Source: Niebla homalea (lineage: Eukaryota; Ascomycota; Lecanoromycetes; Lecanorales; Ramalinaceae). From it: a DNA stretch of 64,000 nt. Below, piece by piece: positions 26,708 to 41,199 of the stretch. The DNA lies in assembly GCA_019925105.1 (NCBI GenBank), contig JAHGAU010000021.1, positions 1 to 64,000 of the forward strand, in the 5' to 3' direction. The notes under the pieces were generated by a model. It was not told where the DNA came from and did no database searches. It saw only the letters and a program-made list of their open reading frames with translations. Each line of letters begins with the position of its first letter. The stretch's first letter is position 1. A program made the position numbers and the translations under genes.

Positions 26708-27902
26708 TATAATTTAAAGTAAAAAACTTATTACGTCCGGCCAGCTTGTTATATAACTTGTATTTATTTCTTAGGAATTTTAAACATCGGTTTAATCCTT
26801 TATAAATAATTTAAAACTTAATTATTATTCAAGTAACTTTTAACTTAATAATTTACGTTTTAATGAGAAATATCTTTTTAAAAAATAGATATAATTACTT
26901 AAGGCTTATAAAAGAATCTTATTTTTATTAACTTTATCGTTAAGATATATAATATAATTTAATTATTTTAATAGTTATTAAGGAATTTTATATATTTATT
27001 AATATTAAAATACTTAATATTATTTACGGGTCTTAAAAGATTATTTACCCGGTATAAAATAATCTTCAGGATTAACTTTACGTCTTTAAGGAATATAAAA
27101 AATACTCCGGATTAAATTAAAAAGTTTTATTTATAATATATAAATCGGTTATTTAAAATTATTTTATAAGATTTACGATTTAATTATTCGGGATAATGTA
27201 ATAAGACTTATAATTTAATTAAGTTTAATTATTTATATTAATTTAACGAGTTTTATATTTTAATTATTACGGTTATTAACTATTAAATAATAATTTTACG
27301 TTATTTAAAATAATTAAACTTTTTTAAATTTTTTTTTTAATTACTTTTAATTCTTTTATTTTAAGAAAATAACTTATATTAATATATAAGTTATAATTTT
27401 TTTAATAATAATTTAGAGTATTTAATAATATATATATAGATTTTTTAATTAAGGTTTAAACTTATCGTTAATATAAAAATATTATTATCCTTTTATAATT
27501 AAGGCGCTTTAAAAAAAGCTATTATTTTTTTTTAGTTCTTTATTCTCAATAATTAATAATTAATTAATAAATATTAATAATATTTTGATAATACGTATAA
27601 ACGGGGTCCCCGTATTAATCGAAGGTGGTAATAAGGATATTTAAATAAGGGTACTTAAAGGGGGATTATTTAAATACCTTTATTTTTCTCGATTTTAGTA
27701 TTTATTTAATAAATAAATAATAGTTAATAAGATTCTATAAATATGTATAAATCTATAGCTTATTACTTTTATTATATATATATAATATAATAATAATAAA
27801 GCTCGGTTTTTCATGATATTTTCGTAATTTTAATTACCGTTAATGAAGGAAAAAATATAATAAATTATTTACGATTAAATCGTATAATTAAATTAAACTC
27901 CT
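26708..27902 (+). repeat. Dispersed repeat R2, left part
   Basis: Left 1.2 kb of the second copy of the 1.5 kb repeat, matching R1 16227-17420. It stops exactly at the target copy AATTAAATTAAACTCCT (27886-27902) of LINE E. R1 carries the corresponding uninterrupted site (AATTAAACCGAATTCCCT, about 17401-17420), which confirms the insertion. Confidence 0.8.
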
Positions 27903-30900
27903 GATCTTTTAGGAGAAGAAAAATGGCGACGAACAAAGGGATCCCAGAGGTCCAAAACGATGCGTATACGTATAGCTCTTATAATAGTGAAGAAAGTGCA
28001 TTAAGTACGATAAATAAAAATAACATAATAGTTAAGAATAAAGTAATAAATAAATAAGTAACTTATATTAATAGAAATAGCGACGATACGTACGGGCAAT
28101 ATAATAATAATAAATTAAATATTACTTAAAATAAATAAGGAAATTAAGGTTAATAAAATACGCGTATTAAGGCGTATAAAATGCGTAATAATAATATAGA
28201 GGTAAAAGGTAAATAAGGGGGTAAAAAGGTTAATACGGTATTAACGGCGAGGAGTATAAGCGGGGGGAAAAGGCAAAAAGATTATAATAAAAGTATTATT
28301 AAGGGTATATAAAAGGGAAATAAGGTTAATAAAAAGGATAAAACTTTAAGGAATTAAAGGTAAAAAGCGGAAACAATATATCGCCCGGTAAATAAAAGTA
28401 AAAGGGCGGTTAAGGAAACGGTAAAGGTTTTAAAAAGACTCTTTACGGTAAAGTAAAAGGATATTACGTTAAAAACTTAACCGATATTACGGATTAAGCT
28501 AAAAGGCATAAGGGACTTTTATATAAAGGTAGGAATAAAACTGGGGGAAGTGAAGCGGCTATAAAGTTCTTAAGGGGCAGTAACGAAAACGTTAATAAAA
28601 AATAAAAACAATAACTTAAGGTTAAGTATATAAGGTAAAAATATAAAAACGGTAACCTTTTAAACGAAAGAAAGTTAAGCGATAAAAATAATAAAAAAAG
28701 TACCCGCGGTAAAGAATAAAAAGATAACGGAAAAGAAAACGGTTATATTAAAAAAGGTAAAAATAATAATAGTCTGTTTATTTAATAATAAGGAGAAGAA
28801 CGTAATTATAAAAATAAACTTATTATAATTAATAAAGGTTTTTAAAATAATAACGGAACCGTTAATAAAATAAATTATTATAATATATAAATTATAAAGT
28901 AAGGATATCCTCCTTAATATAGTATCTTTAAAAATAAAGGAAAGCTTAAAAAAGTTTAAGGCTTAAATTAATAAAGGAAAATATAAATTAATTAAAATTT
29001 TAAGATAATCGTTTACCGTTATAATAAATAAAATATACTTATTACGTTTTAAGGAAGCCGAAAAAGAAACTATATTAAAGAATATAAAAAGGGAAAATAC
29101 GGGTTTTTATTTAAGGCTTAAGATGATTAATTATAAGCTTCCGTTAATAATAAAAAACCCGACTTTTTAAAACATATAAAAAAATACTTTATTATTATAT
29201 TAAACGTAACGTTAATAAAAATATATAACAACGTTTTAAATAAAAAGATTACCGAAAAAAAATCTTTTAAAATAACTTAATTATAAAATAAAGCGGTTAA
29301 TATTTATTAATATTTTAAGTATTAAAGTTATAAATATATTATTATAAAATACCTTAATATTATAAAATATATAGTTTACGTTAAGGGTTATAATACCTAT
29401 AAGTATATAAAATTAATAGTTAAGGGGCTTATAAAGGGTACGCTTAAATATATTACATATAATAAAGAAAAATACTTAATATAAGATTTTAAATATATAA
29501 TAAAAGTTAAGGAAATTAAATATAAAGAGACCCGGATAACTATAAAAATTTGACGGTATAATACGTATAAAATTAATATAATAAGTTAATTAAAAATAAC
29601 CTTAAAATATAAGCTTAATTAATTAAATAATAAAAGGTAAATAATAATAATAAATAAAGTAAAAAAAGAAAGCTTTTTATAATCCCGATTTTAAGGGTTA
29701 ACCGTTTTACGTTTTTAATAATAACCGGGAAGGTATTAAATTAAAAAACGTTTAACTTTAATAAGAAGTCCGTAACTTAAACGGGTATAAAAAAGGGAGC
29801 CTTTATAAAGGTTAATATATAATATATTAACGCTTTTAAAAATAATATAATATAACGTTTATAATAAGGGAATTAAAGTAATAATATTAATATTTAAGTT
29901 TAAAAAGTCAAAAACGTTAATATTATAATAATATAAAAATTATTATATAATTTATATATATATTTATTTATTAACCCGGAAAAAAGGTTTTACTTAACCT
30001 TTAAGGGGAATAAAATAATTAAAATATACTTCTTTATAAATAAGCGGTTTAATATAAATAATTAAGATATTATTTATTATAATAAAAACCTTTATATATT
30101 CCGTATTATAAAAAAAAGGATTTAAAAACGATTTTAATATTTATAACGCGTATAACCCGTTACCGGTTAATCAAAAAAACCTTTTATAATACCGTTACTT
30201 AAAAAGATTTTAATTACTTTAAGTAAATATATATTACTTAAAGACTTTAATATATATTATTATATATAGAATAAAAAAGGGTATATAATAAATTACGTTA
30301 AATCGGATAACCTATTAATAGTTATCGCTTAAGTTAACTTTTTATTATTAATATTATAAAAGACTATTACGTAAAAGAATCGTAAATTTAAAATAATAAT
30401 TAATTTAATTTTTAATACGGAAAAGGTTATTAATACAGTTATAATATATAAGTTATAAAAGGACTTAAAATATAACTTAAACTATATATTAATATAAATA
30501 ACCTTAAATTAAACCGTTAATATAACCTTATTATTACCGGTAAAGAAAGCGTAAAAAACGGTTAAAAAAATAAAGGTTTATATAAAAACGGAGGAAACGG
30601 TAATATAATTTACGGATCTCCCTTAATTAAATAATAAAGATTAAATTAACTTTTTTATAAAGTAAATAATAAAAGTATTAAATAAGGTAACTAATAAAAT
30701 TATCTTAATAATAAAACCTTTTTGAAGAGCTAAAACTTATTGAAATAAAAAATATATAATTATAATTATAAAGGTAAAAAAACTAATTAAGTAAGCTTTT
30801 AAGTATAAAAATTAAAAAATACTTAATTAATTAAAGGTTACTTAAAAAAAAAGAGGATTATTAAGAAGGTTAAGTAAATATACTTTTAGTTTACGATATA

Positions 30901-33674
30901 TAATTTAACGGTTTTATCTTATAATATTTAAAAGTTAATAAAGTATAATAAAGAATAAAATAAGAAATTAAAGTTTATTCCTGCCCCTTAAGAAATTAAA
31001 TAATATATTAATTAATACCTTTAACGGTAAAATTAAGGCCCTAAAAAAGTATCTTTCCCCTTTCTATTAAAAGTTAATTTAAACGATATTAATAACGTTA
31101 CGTACCTTAACCCCGTATTAATAAATAAAATAATAACTTAAAATATAATAATTAAAATAATTAATAAATTAAAGAAAAATAAAGTTTTAAGTCTAAATAA
31201 GATTCTTAATAAATTTTTAACGATAATAATTTTACCGTTTAAAAAGGTTTTTACTTATTTCTTTTAAGTATATTTTAACGTCGGTTATTATTTATATAAG
31301 TTTAAAAAAATAAAAATAATTCTCCTTAAGAAGTTTATTAAATTAAATTACTTTAAAATAAAGTTTTATAAACTTATTATACTCCTATATACGTTAAGGA
31401 AAACCTTAAAAATAATAATAATAAAAATCCTTAATAATTATATAAAAAACTACGGACTTCTCCCCGATTAATAAATAAAAATAAAAAGAGGTTAATTAAT
31501 AGAAATAACCCTTAAAGGGTTAGTTAATAATATATATACGGTATAAGGTTATAGAAAGAAGTATATTATAAGTGTTTTTTCTTTTAATATTATAAGTACT
31601 TTTAATAAAATAAATTATTAAAGGTTATTATATAACTTAAGGAAAAAGGGGATATTACCCTTCTTAATTAAATAAATAAAGGATTTCTTAAGTAACCGAG
31701 CTATATTAATTAACCTTTTAAAAAAAATAAGCTTAATAAAGTTTATTATAACGGGGATTCCTTAAAAATCGTTTATTTTTCTTATATTATTCTTATTTTT
31801 TTAACGGTTTATTAATTGAAAAGCTTATTAAATTAAGATAAAAGGTTTAAGTTAAAAACTTTATTAACGATGTTTACTTTTTAACCTATAATACCTTTAT
31901 ATATATAAACTATTTAAAATTAAAATAAACTTATAAAATTTATTTGTAATAAATAAAAATTTATAGGACTTAATTTACGCTATATAAGTATGAATTTATT
32001 TATATAATTAGAAGTTTAAAACTATATAATATAATAATTATAATAAACTTAAATAAAGTTACGGTAAAGCCAGATATTAATATTAAAGTTTTTAACCTTT
32101 GAATAAATAAGAAACTCGATTAAAAGGATTATATAAGAAAGGTTTAAAAGAAAATAATTTTATAAAATTTTTTTTTTATTTATTTCGCTATATTAATATA
32201 AAAAATTACGTTATAAAAGGCCCGGATTATTTATTAAGTTATAATAAAGTTAATTATAATATATATTACGGTTATTTAATATATATTTAAAAGTATTCCG
32301 GAATATAAGAAAAAGCTTATTTAAATATTATAAAAAGTTTAAAATTAATATTTAAAAGTAATTAATAATACTTATAAAGTAATTTTTATCCCGGTATTAA
32401 AATTTAAGGTTTTTATATTATTAATTAAAGTTTTATTAAATTAAATAATCGCTTAAGTAAAGGTAAAGAAATATATATACTTAATTATGATAATAAGAAA
32501 CAGGCGGATCCGCTAAAATCTTAATAAATTTTAAATTAAAAAAAATAAATTAAAGATATTTATCCCCCCTTTTATTAAGATACAGTAAGAATAAACTAAG
32601 AAGGAAATTAATTTTACCGGTATCCCGGAAACCAGTTTAAACGTATATAAATTCCCGTTAAGCGTAAGAAAAACCGAGATTAAAAGGATTTAAAGAGCGA
32701 GGGCTATAATAATTATTTTATAGGTTATAATAAAGTAAATTAAATATTAACGGAAATATAAAGACTTTATATTTTAAGGTCGTTACTATTTAATTCTTAA
32801 CGATAAAAAGATTATTAATAAATATTTCCGCCGTTATAATATTATAAAAAAAAGTAATAACGTATTAACGATTTAACTCCGGACGGGTAAAAACGGTTTA
32901 ACTTATTTCCTATTTACTATATATACCGGAGGTCGGATAAATACCGGGTATAAATACGGATAAAGGAAATAAAATACTATATATATCTTTATTTTATATT
33001 CTTTATTTATTAAAGTTAAATTAAAACTTATAATAAAGATTAATACTTATAATTACCGTTAAATATTATTTATAAAGTAAAGTATACGGGCGGCCGTTAA
33101 GTTTATGATATTTATTAAGTTATTAACGTAATTTAACTTTATTATAAAGATAAATAAAGTTATTAAAAATGTAATTAACGAGCTTTATTACCGGTTTAAA
33201 TCCTTAAGATAACGTAAAGGTTATACTTAATAAAAGGCTTAAAGATATAACGTTAATACGGCGTAAAAGAAAGGTATAATAGTATCGGCGGCGATAATAA
33301 CAAAAAGGTAAAAGGCATATATATCGGTAAGGGCATTTAAGGGTATAACTTAATATTAATATTAAGTAAATCGGTAAAGATACGGAAGAATAATAGGTCC
33401 GGGGGTAACCCCTATAAGGATACGGTCGTAGTATTATGGATTTTCTTGGGGGAGTTAGAATATAGGAAGTATATAAAGGGATTATTATTCTTTAAACGGC
33501 CGGTAACATCCTTTACTTTAAGGGATAAAGGGTAGAAGCCTGGTAAACGCCGGTTTTTGCTTTAACGTTATAAGTATCAGGTTTTTACGGTTATCAGTAA
33601 AGCCAAGAAAACGCGTATTAAGGAATGCCGGAATTAGCTTAGCTAGACCCGTAGTATAAATCAATCAATCAATC
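27903..33674 (+). mobile_element. LINE copy E, full length, inserted in R2
   Basis: Complete copy of 5,772 bp between perfect 17 bp target duplications AATTAAATTAAACTCCT (27886-27902 and 33675-33691); the first few bases of the right copy may belong to the tail. The 5' leader is 20 bp (GATCTTTTAGGAGAAGAAAA) before ATG 27923. ORF1 begins M-A-T-N-K-G-I-P-E-V-Q-N-D. The RT box reads N-F-I-N-D-V-Y around 31857-31876, so one catalytic Asp survives and the other is Asn. It ends with GACCCGTAGTATAAATC plus (AATC)n. The empty site is visible in R1, so this is the best-defined insertion in the window. Confidence 0.93.
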
Positions 33675-33981
33675 AATTAAATTAAACTCCTTAATATATA
33701 TAAATAAATAAAAGCCTTCTTAAAACCGTTGTAATAAGTAAAAAAAGATAAAAAAAGTAAGAGTAATAAAACAATAGATAATAATAAAGTATAATTAAAG
33801 ATAGGCCGTAGCCTTTATATAAGTTAGTAAGGTATAGGTCTTTTATTATAATAACTTATTATATTTTCCCTTTTTAAAGTATATATAAATTGATTCTATC
33901 CTTAATTAGCCCTTTTAATATTTCCATTCCTCTATACATTTATCCGCAAGTTTAGTGTCTTCTATGCTCTCCGCCTTTCTA
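33675..33981 (+). repeat. Dispersed repeat R2, right part
   Basis: Right 0.3 kb of R2, matching R1 17420-17706. Its last 60 bp (CATTTATCCGCAAGTT onwards) keep CpA/TpG in both copies. Confidence 0.8.
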
Positions 33982-36900
33982 TAGCTTATAAAACTTATTA
34001 TAATAATATTTTATATTAATATTTATTTATACGATAAACTTAACTACTTATCTATATATTGTTATACGTGAAGCGAAAATATCTTATTTAACGTTTATAA
34101 GTAAATCGATAATATCGTTTATACGGAAATTATATACGACTTAATTAAGATATACGTTGATTAATAAATTGATTAAATTATAAATTATAAAAATAATAAG
34201 ACGTTTATAAAGTTAAGTTTTAGGTTTACGGATAAAAGGGAATAAAGGGCAATTTTTACCGTTTAATTTATACGTTTAAATAAACTATTTATTTAAGGGT
34301 AATATACTATAAACGTTAATATAATAATTTTAAGTGTAATAAATATGGCTTTTTATAGATCGGATATAAATTTTAAATTTTTATAGTTAATAATTAAATA
34401 CTGGATATTTTAATTATATCTTATAAGTAACGTAGTAAACTCCTTAACCTATTATTTTACCGTATAATTTACTTTTCCGGGGATTAATAGAATTTACTTT
34501 AAAAATTTATATATTATTAATAATAAAGTATTAAAACTTATCCGGGATATTAATAATATAAGTATAAAATCGATATAAATAACGTTAAATAAAATAATAA
34601 ACATAGTAATAAAGCGAAGTATATTATATAATTTATAGTATTTTATTTAATAAATATAATAATCCGGTCAATACTTAATATATACCCTTAACCGTTATAT
34701 TAATTTACGTATATAAATAAACGCTATAATCTGATAATCAGTTCGTTAAAGTTATTATATTTTTATTTATTATATATTAAGCGGAAGATTTCCTTATATA
34801 TCTTTTTTAAGATATATAGCCGTTTTTATTTATTATTATTATCGATATAATAAACTATAACCTTTTTAAAATAGTTTTATCCGAAATATTTAATTTTTTA
34901 ACGATATTGTATATACGTTTTTAATAAATATTCTTAAAGTAAAATATCCGTAATTATATTTTAAATTTATTTATTGTTTTTATTAACGTAATATAATATA
35001 TAGGGATAGGTTTATTTAATTAAATAAAGCTAAATAACATATATAATACATTTAAGATGTTATTCACGTATAATAAATCTCTTAAATTTACGTTATTAAT
35101 TAAATAAAATAAAACGTTAAAAATAACGTATAATTTTTAAGCTTATAATATATATCTATAATAAATTGGGACAGAAATATTAACATATTTATAAGGCGAA
35201 AATTTAATTTATCGCTTATACTTGAGATAAACTTTATTTATTTAACGATTCTTAATATAATAATATAATCGGTTTTAATAATAATTTATAAAGTAAAATA
35301 ATTTCTTTTTAAATCGGCTTTTTTATACGGATTATATATTTAATTCGCTTTATAACTTAAATAAAATTAATAACTTTAAGCTTAATAAATCAATATTTTA
35401 TCTGAATTAATATAAGATATTTACTTAAAAATAAGATAAGTTTAATATTTTATTATCGGATACTTATTTTATCCTTAAAATAATTAATATTATCTATTTT
35501 AAGTCGGTTATTCTTTATATAATAAATAACCACTTTAAACTTAAAACGTTTAAAAGCGTTTACGTTTATATATAATTAACGTTTTTAATTATAATATATT
35601 AAGAATATTGGCTTACGGAAAACGTTTTATAAAATATTAAATACCTTAATTTCCCTTTAAAACGGGATATTTGTCCTTATTCCTTTATTAAAGTTTTTAC
35701 GCGTATTACCCTTTTAAAAGGCTAAACGTAATATAAATTTTTTTTTTAACTATAAGTCTTTAACGATTTAAACGTAATACGGAACGTATATACGTAATTA
35801 ATTAATAAGTCTTAAGTACGTCTCGAGATACTTTAAGGGTATAAGGAAATTATAACGATAAGATCGCTTTAAGTTTAATTTTAAACGTTTTTAAATTAAA
35901 ATTATTTATTTTTTATCCAAGGAATATAATAATAAGATATCTTAAATACGTTTTAGAGGTTTAATCGTAATATATATATTTTAAAATAGTTAAAAATTTT
36001 ATTATAAGTATAGATAATATTCTTTAAAAATATCGTTTATATACGTACGGGTAAATTTACGGAATAAATATAGAATACTATTAATTTACCGTTAAATATA
36101 CGTAAAACTATTACGTACGTTTATAACTATAACGTTAAACTATTTATTATTACGGTATGTAAAAATAGTGAACTTATGTTTATCTCGGAATTAAATAAGT
36201 TATTAATCAAAAAACGCGTAATTTATAATATTAATATATTTAACGTTCCGGATAATAATGATAATATTTAATAATAATAATATAGGATATAAATTAGGTA
36301 TTATTATTCTATTAAGTTTATATATATTGATAATTATTTATTTTTTTTGCTTAAATCTTTTATTAAATAAATAAACTATTTTCTATACAATAAATACGGG
36401 GAAACTATATCTAATCGGTTAATTTGTTTATAATAGCTTCTTTTCTTTATATAAACGGTTAAACTTTTTATTAATAATTTCCTTATTTTATTTATTAATC
36501 GGAAATACGTTATTTATAATAATTTTCGTTTTAATATTAAGGATAATATCGATTAATATTTATTTATTTTTTAAGATGTTAATTACGTTAATCAATGATT
36601 CTTAAATTAACGGGAATTTTTTAACAATAGATTAAAGTTAAGTAACTTTACGTATTTATTTATAAACTATAACTTTAAACGGAATAATATACTTTAAAAT
36701 AATAGATATAAAGCGGTTATCGGTAATTATCAACAATAACCTTTAAATAATATCCGTAAACAATACGGTAAAGGTAATAATAAATCCTATTATATTAATA
36801 GTAATTTTAAATTATATTTTCGACTTTAATGGTTTAATAATAAGGTTCGTTTTATTTAAATAAACGGTATAATATCTTTATTCGTTAAAGTTTTTTATAT

Positions 36901-39247
36901 AGCCTATTAAGAATCCCTTAAGTAGCATAACCGGTGATTCCGAGGTGTTTTTCGTTTTAATAACCGTAACATTTACGTTAATAATTATTAAAGAAAAGCC
37001 CCTTTAAAGGTTTATTTTTAATAAAACGTTTATCTTTAACTGAAACGAATAATCTTTATTGATAAATAAGTAATTATTAGGTAATTTCATAGATACTATA
37101 ATTATAAAATAAGGTAATAAAGTTAACTATTTATCCCATTAAATAATATAATTAACCGGTTTTCTATATCTCGAATATATATTTATAGATACGGATAATC
37201 CGTAAAATTAAAGGATTAATAATTTTTAATTAATATTAAGAATAGAATATTTACCTTTAGGTTATTTATTAAACAGAATTCTTATTTAATATAAGTTATA
37301 ATTATTATTCCGTCCTTTATCCGTCCGGGGATATATAAATCCAAATAAATATACTTAACGTTATTATAAAGCTTATCCCTTAATCTTTATACGTAAATTA
37401 CCGTTTAAAGTATCTTTAATATAATATTTAACGATCTGCTTTTAAAGTAATATTAATTAATCAAAGATACGTTGTATCCTAAATTAACGTATAGTTTATC
37501 CTTCAAATTATCCGGTATAAAATACATTTTTATAATAATATAATACTATTTATAAAAAATATATCCTTTTTAATTAAATAACGGGGACGTTAATTCAATT
37601 ATAGGAAATATTATATAAACTTTAAGGATATACTTATTTAAAGATTATTTATTTATTTTATTTAAAGAATATTTTTTTATAATATGCTTATACGATCGTA
37701 AGTATTTATATAGTTTATTATTAAAATAAAATTAAACGTCGTATCGTTTATAACCTAAAAACGTTTCTTTACCGATAAAGTAATTATATATATTATTATA
37801 TAACTTTCCGTAGTTATTAAAACTATTTATAAGGTAATTACCGTTTAATATAAAGATATTTAATTTAAAATAATTCTTAAAATAATTATTATTTATTTAG
37901 GATAATAATTTATTCTTATTTAATAATATTGATTTATAATTATTTAACGTAATTATTTAATTAACCTATTTAAATAATAATAAGAATTACGACTTATTAA
38001 CGTTATTATTAAGGGATATTTAATAAACATTTTAAGAATATTTGTTTTTTTATATTAATTGGAATAAACGTTAATATTAAGATTGTTAATTTTTTTAAGG
38101 ACGTTATTATTAAGAAGCGGACGTATTTTAAGCAATTATTAATGCCCCAATTATTAAACGCGGAAATCCAGTTTATATTTATTATTATAAACGTCTATTT
38201 ACGTTTAAAAACGGAAGGTTAAAACGGTTTTATTAACCGTCTAGGTTTTATTAATTATACGTTTAATAAGTACTATATTATGTAAAGTTCGGATTCATTA
38301 AAGATTAATTCTGAAATTAAAACGTATATGTTAATAAATGTCGTAAATATTTTTAATTAAAATTAAATCTTTAACGCGGAATATATTAATTATTTATTCT
38401 GTAATTATTGTTTAAGTTTAAGCATTAAATAAATATAATAACGTTTAATTATTTACTATATAGATTTTTTTAAATCTCCTTCTTTTTTTAATTTCTTAAA
38501 TAAACGCGGATAATATAGTTATCTCGTTTAATTTATTAATTTTATTACGGAATAAAACGTTTATATTTATTTATACTTAACGTAACTATTAAGTTACCGA
38601 ATTGAAATTAATATCCTTTATATAATTAATTATCTGTTAAATATAGTTAATTAATTCCCGGTTAACTCGGACGTTTATCATAATAAAATATTTTATTATA
38701 AAAACGGTTATTATTACTATATAAGAAAACTTAAACCGGCGTTTTAATTAATTATATTATTTAAAGATTAAATATATCCTTAACACGGATCCTTTCAATT
38801 CGGTTAACTTAAAGGTATATTATATAAGTATATAGCTATAAAGGTATATATTTAAATTGCTATAAATAGTTAATTGGAAGCTTCGGGTTAAAATAATTAA
38901 TATCCTCCGTACGTTAATAAATAGTTCCGTTATCATTAAATGCGGCTTTAAATAATCCCTTAATTTTTTTTAGAAAACCGGGTTTATTAAATAATCCGAT
39001 AAAGCTAATATTATTATATTATATGTATTCCGTAAATATAGCTTAAATTTAAGTTATTTAGGTATCGGAAAAAATAACTATATTAATATCTTAAGAATTC
39101 GATAATGTTAATTGTTATTCTTTTATAATAAACTTAAGCGGATCTCTATAAATTTTTTCTTCGGTTAATTTTACTATTGCCGCGGTAAAAAAGCGTTTAT
39201 TATATTTTAATTTAAATATATAATATTTTAAATTAAATAAAAATAAT
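33982..39247. other. Unassigned 5.3 kb AT-rich stretch
   Basis: Strongly RIP-mutated and stop-saturated in all frames. No LINE segment, terminal repeat or domain is recognisable by eye. The mutation level implies that it was repetitive when hit. With 46656-47768 it is one segment split by LINE F. It could be a degenerate LTR or DNA transposon; a de-RIPped consensus search would be needed to tell. Confidence 0.5.
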
Positions 39248-41045
39248 TTTTTTCATTAGTATTGATTGATTGATTGATTGATTAATTGATTTATACTACG
39301 GGTCTAGCTAAGCTAATTCCGGCGTTCCTTAATACGCGGCCTTTTAATTTTATTAATAACCGTAAAAACCTGATACTTATAACGTTAAAGCAAAAACCGG
39401 CGTCCATCAGGCCTTTACCTTTTATCCCTTAAGGTAAAGGATATTAACGGCCGTCCAGAAAGTAATAATCTATTTATATATTTTTAATATTTTAACTCCC
39501 TTAAGAAAATTTATAATATTATAACTATATCCTTATAAGGGTTACCCTTAAACTTATTATTCTTCCGCTTCTTTATATATTTATATTATTTTAACCTTAT
39601 ATAATACCTTTAAATATTCTTATTAATATTTACGCGTTTAATATATATCCCTTTTATATTATTATCGTTATTAATTCCTTTAAAAACTTTTAATAAGCGT
39701 TTATTATTATATCCTTACGGCTATAAAAGATACTTTCCGGTTTATATAATTAATATAATCGGTTTCCGTTTTTCTTTTTCTTTTTTAATTAATAACGGGT
39801 TTTCTCCGTAAAGTCTTCGGTAACTTTATTTATCTTTATAGTAAAATTAAACTATAATAATAATCGGGTAAATATTATAAACTTAATAATTACTTAAATA
39901 CTTTATTTTATAAATAATATTTAACGATAATTATAAGTATTAACTTTTATAATAAATCTTAATTTAATTTCCGTAAATAAAAGATAAAAAATAAAAATAT
40001 ATATAGCGTTTTACTTTTTTTATCCGTACTTATATTTAACGTTTATTTAATTTCCGGTATATATAATAAATAGGAAATAAGTTAAATTATTTTTATTTAT
40101 CCGGAGTTAAATTATTAATATATTATTACTTTTCTTTATAATATTATAACGGTAAAAATACTTAATTAATAATCTTTTTATCGTTAAAAGTTAAATAATA
40201 ACGATTTTAAGGTATAAAGTCTTTATATTTCCGTTAACGCTTAATTTACTTTATCGTAACCTATAAGGTAATTATTATAGTTTTCGCTCTTTAAATCCTT
40301 TTAATCTCGGTTTTTCTTATATTTAACGGAAGTTTATATTTACTTAAGTTAACCTCCGGAATATTAATAAAATTAATTTTTTTCTTAACTTATTTTTATT
40401 TTATTTTAATAAGAAAAAAGATAAATATTTTTAATTTATTCTTTTTAATTTAAAGCTTATTAAAATTTTAACGGATCTACCCGTTTCCTATTATCGTAGT
40501 TAAATATATATATTTCTTTAATTTTATTTAAGTAACTATTTAATTTAATAAAATTTTAATCGGCGGTATAAAGACTTTAAACTTTAATATTAAGATAAAG
40601 GTTACTTTATAAATATTATTAATTATTCTTAAATATTAATTCTGGACTTTCTATAATATTTAAATAAGCTTTTCTTATATCCCGGAGTATTTTTAAATAT
40701 ATATTAAATAATTATAATATATATTATAGTTAATTTTATTATAACTTAATAAATAGTCCGGGCTTTCTATAATATAACTTTTTATATTAATACGGCGAGA
40801 TAAATAAGGCTTTTTTCTTATAAAGTTATCTTTTTTTAAATCTTTCTTATATAATCTTTTTAATTAAGCTTTATATTTATTTAAAGGTTAAAGATTCTAA
40901 TATTAATATCCGGTTTTACCGTAACTTTATTTAAGTCTATTATAACTATTATATCGTATAGCTTTAAGCTCCTGGTTATATAAATAAGCTTATACTTATA
41001 TGGCGTAAATTAAGCCCCGTAAGTTTTTATTTATTAAAGATAAAC

Positions 41046-41199
41046 TGTTAGGGACTCAGCAGAGCTGACCCATACCACGGAACGGGTTCCGCATTGCTTA
41101 ACACCCGCACTCACTGTACATAGCTTACCACCATACACCTAGATAGTCAACAATTATACATATTATATATATTTTACCCTTTATACTAAGCACGCCATA
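41046..41199 (+). repeat. Left LTR of the nested element
   Basis: 154 bp, starting TGTTAGGGACTCAGCAGAGC and ending CACGCCATA. Compared with the right LTR there are 20 differences, all transitions, some in each direction. This fits independent RIP of the two copies after insertion. The ancestral end was probably CACGCCACA. Confidence 0.85.
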
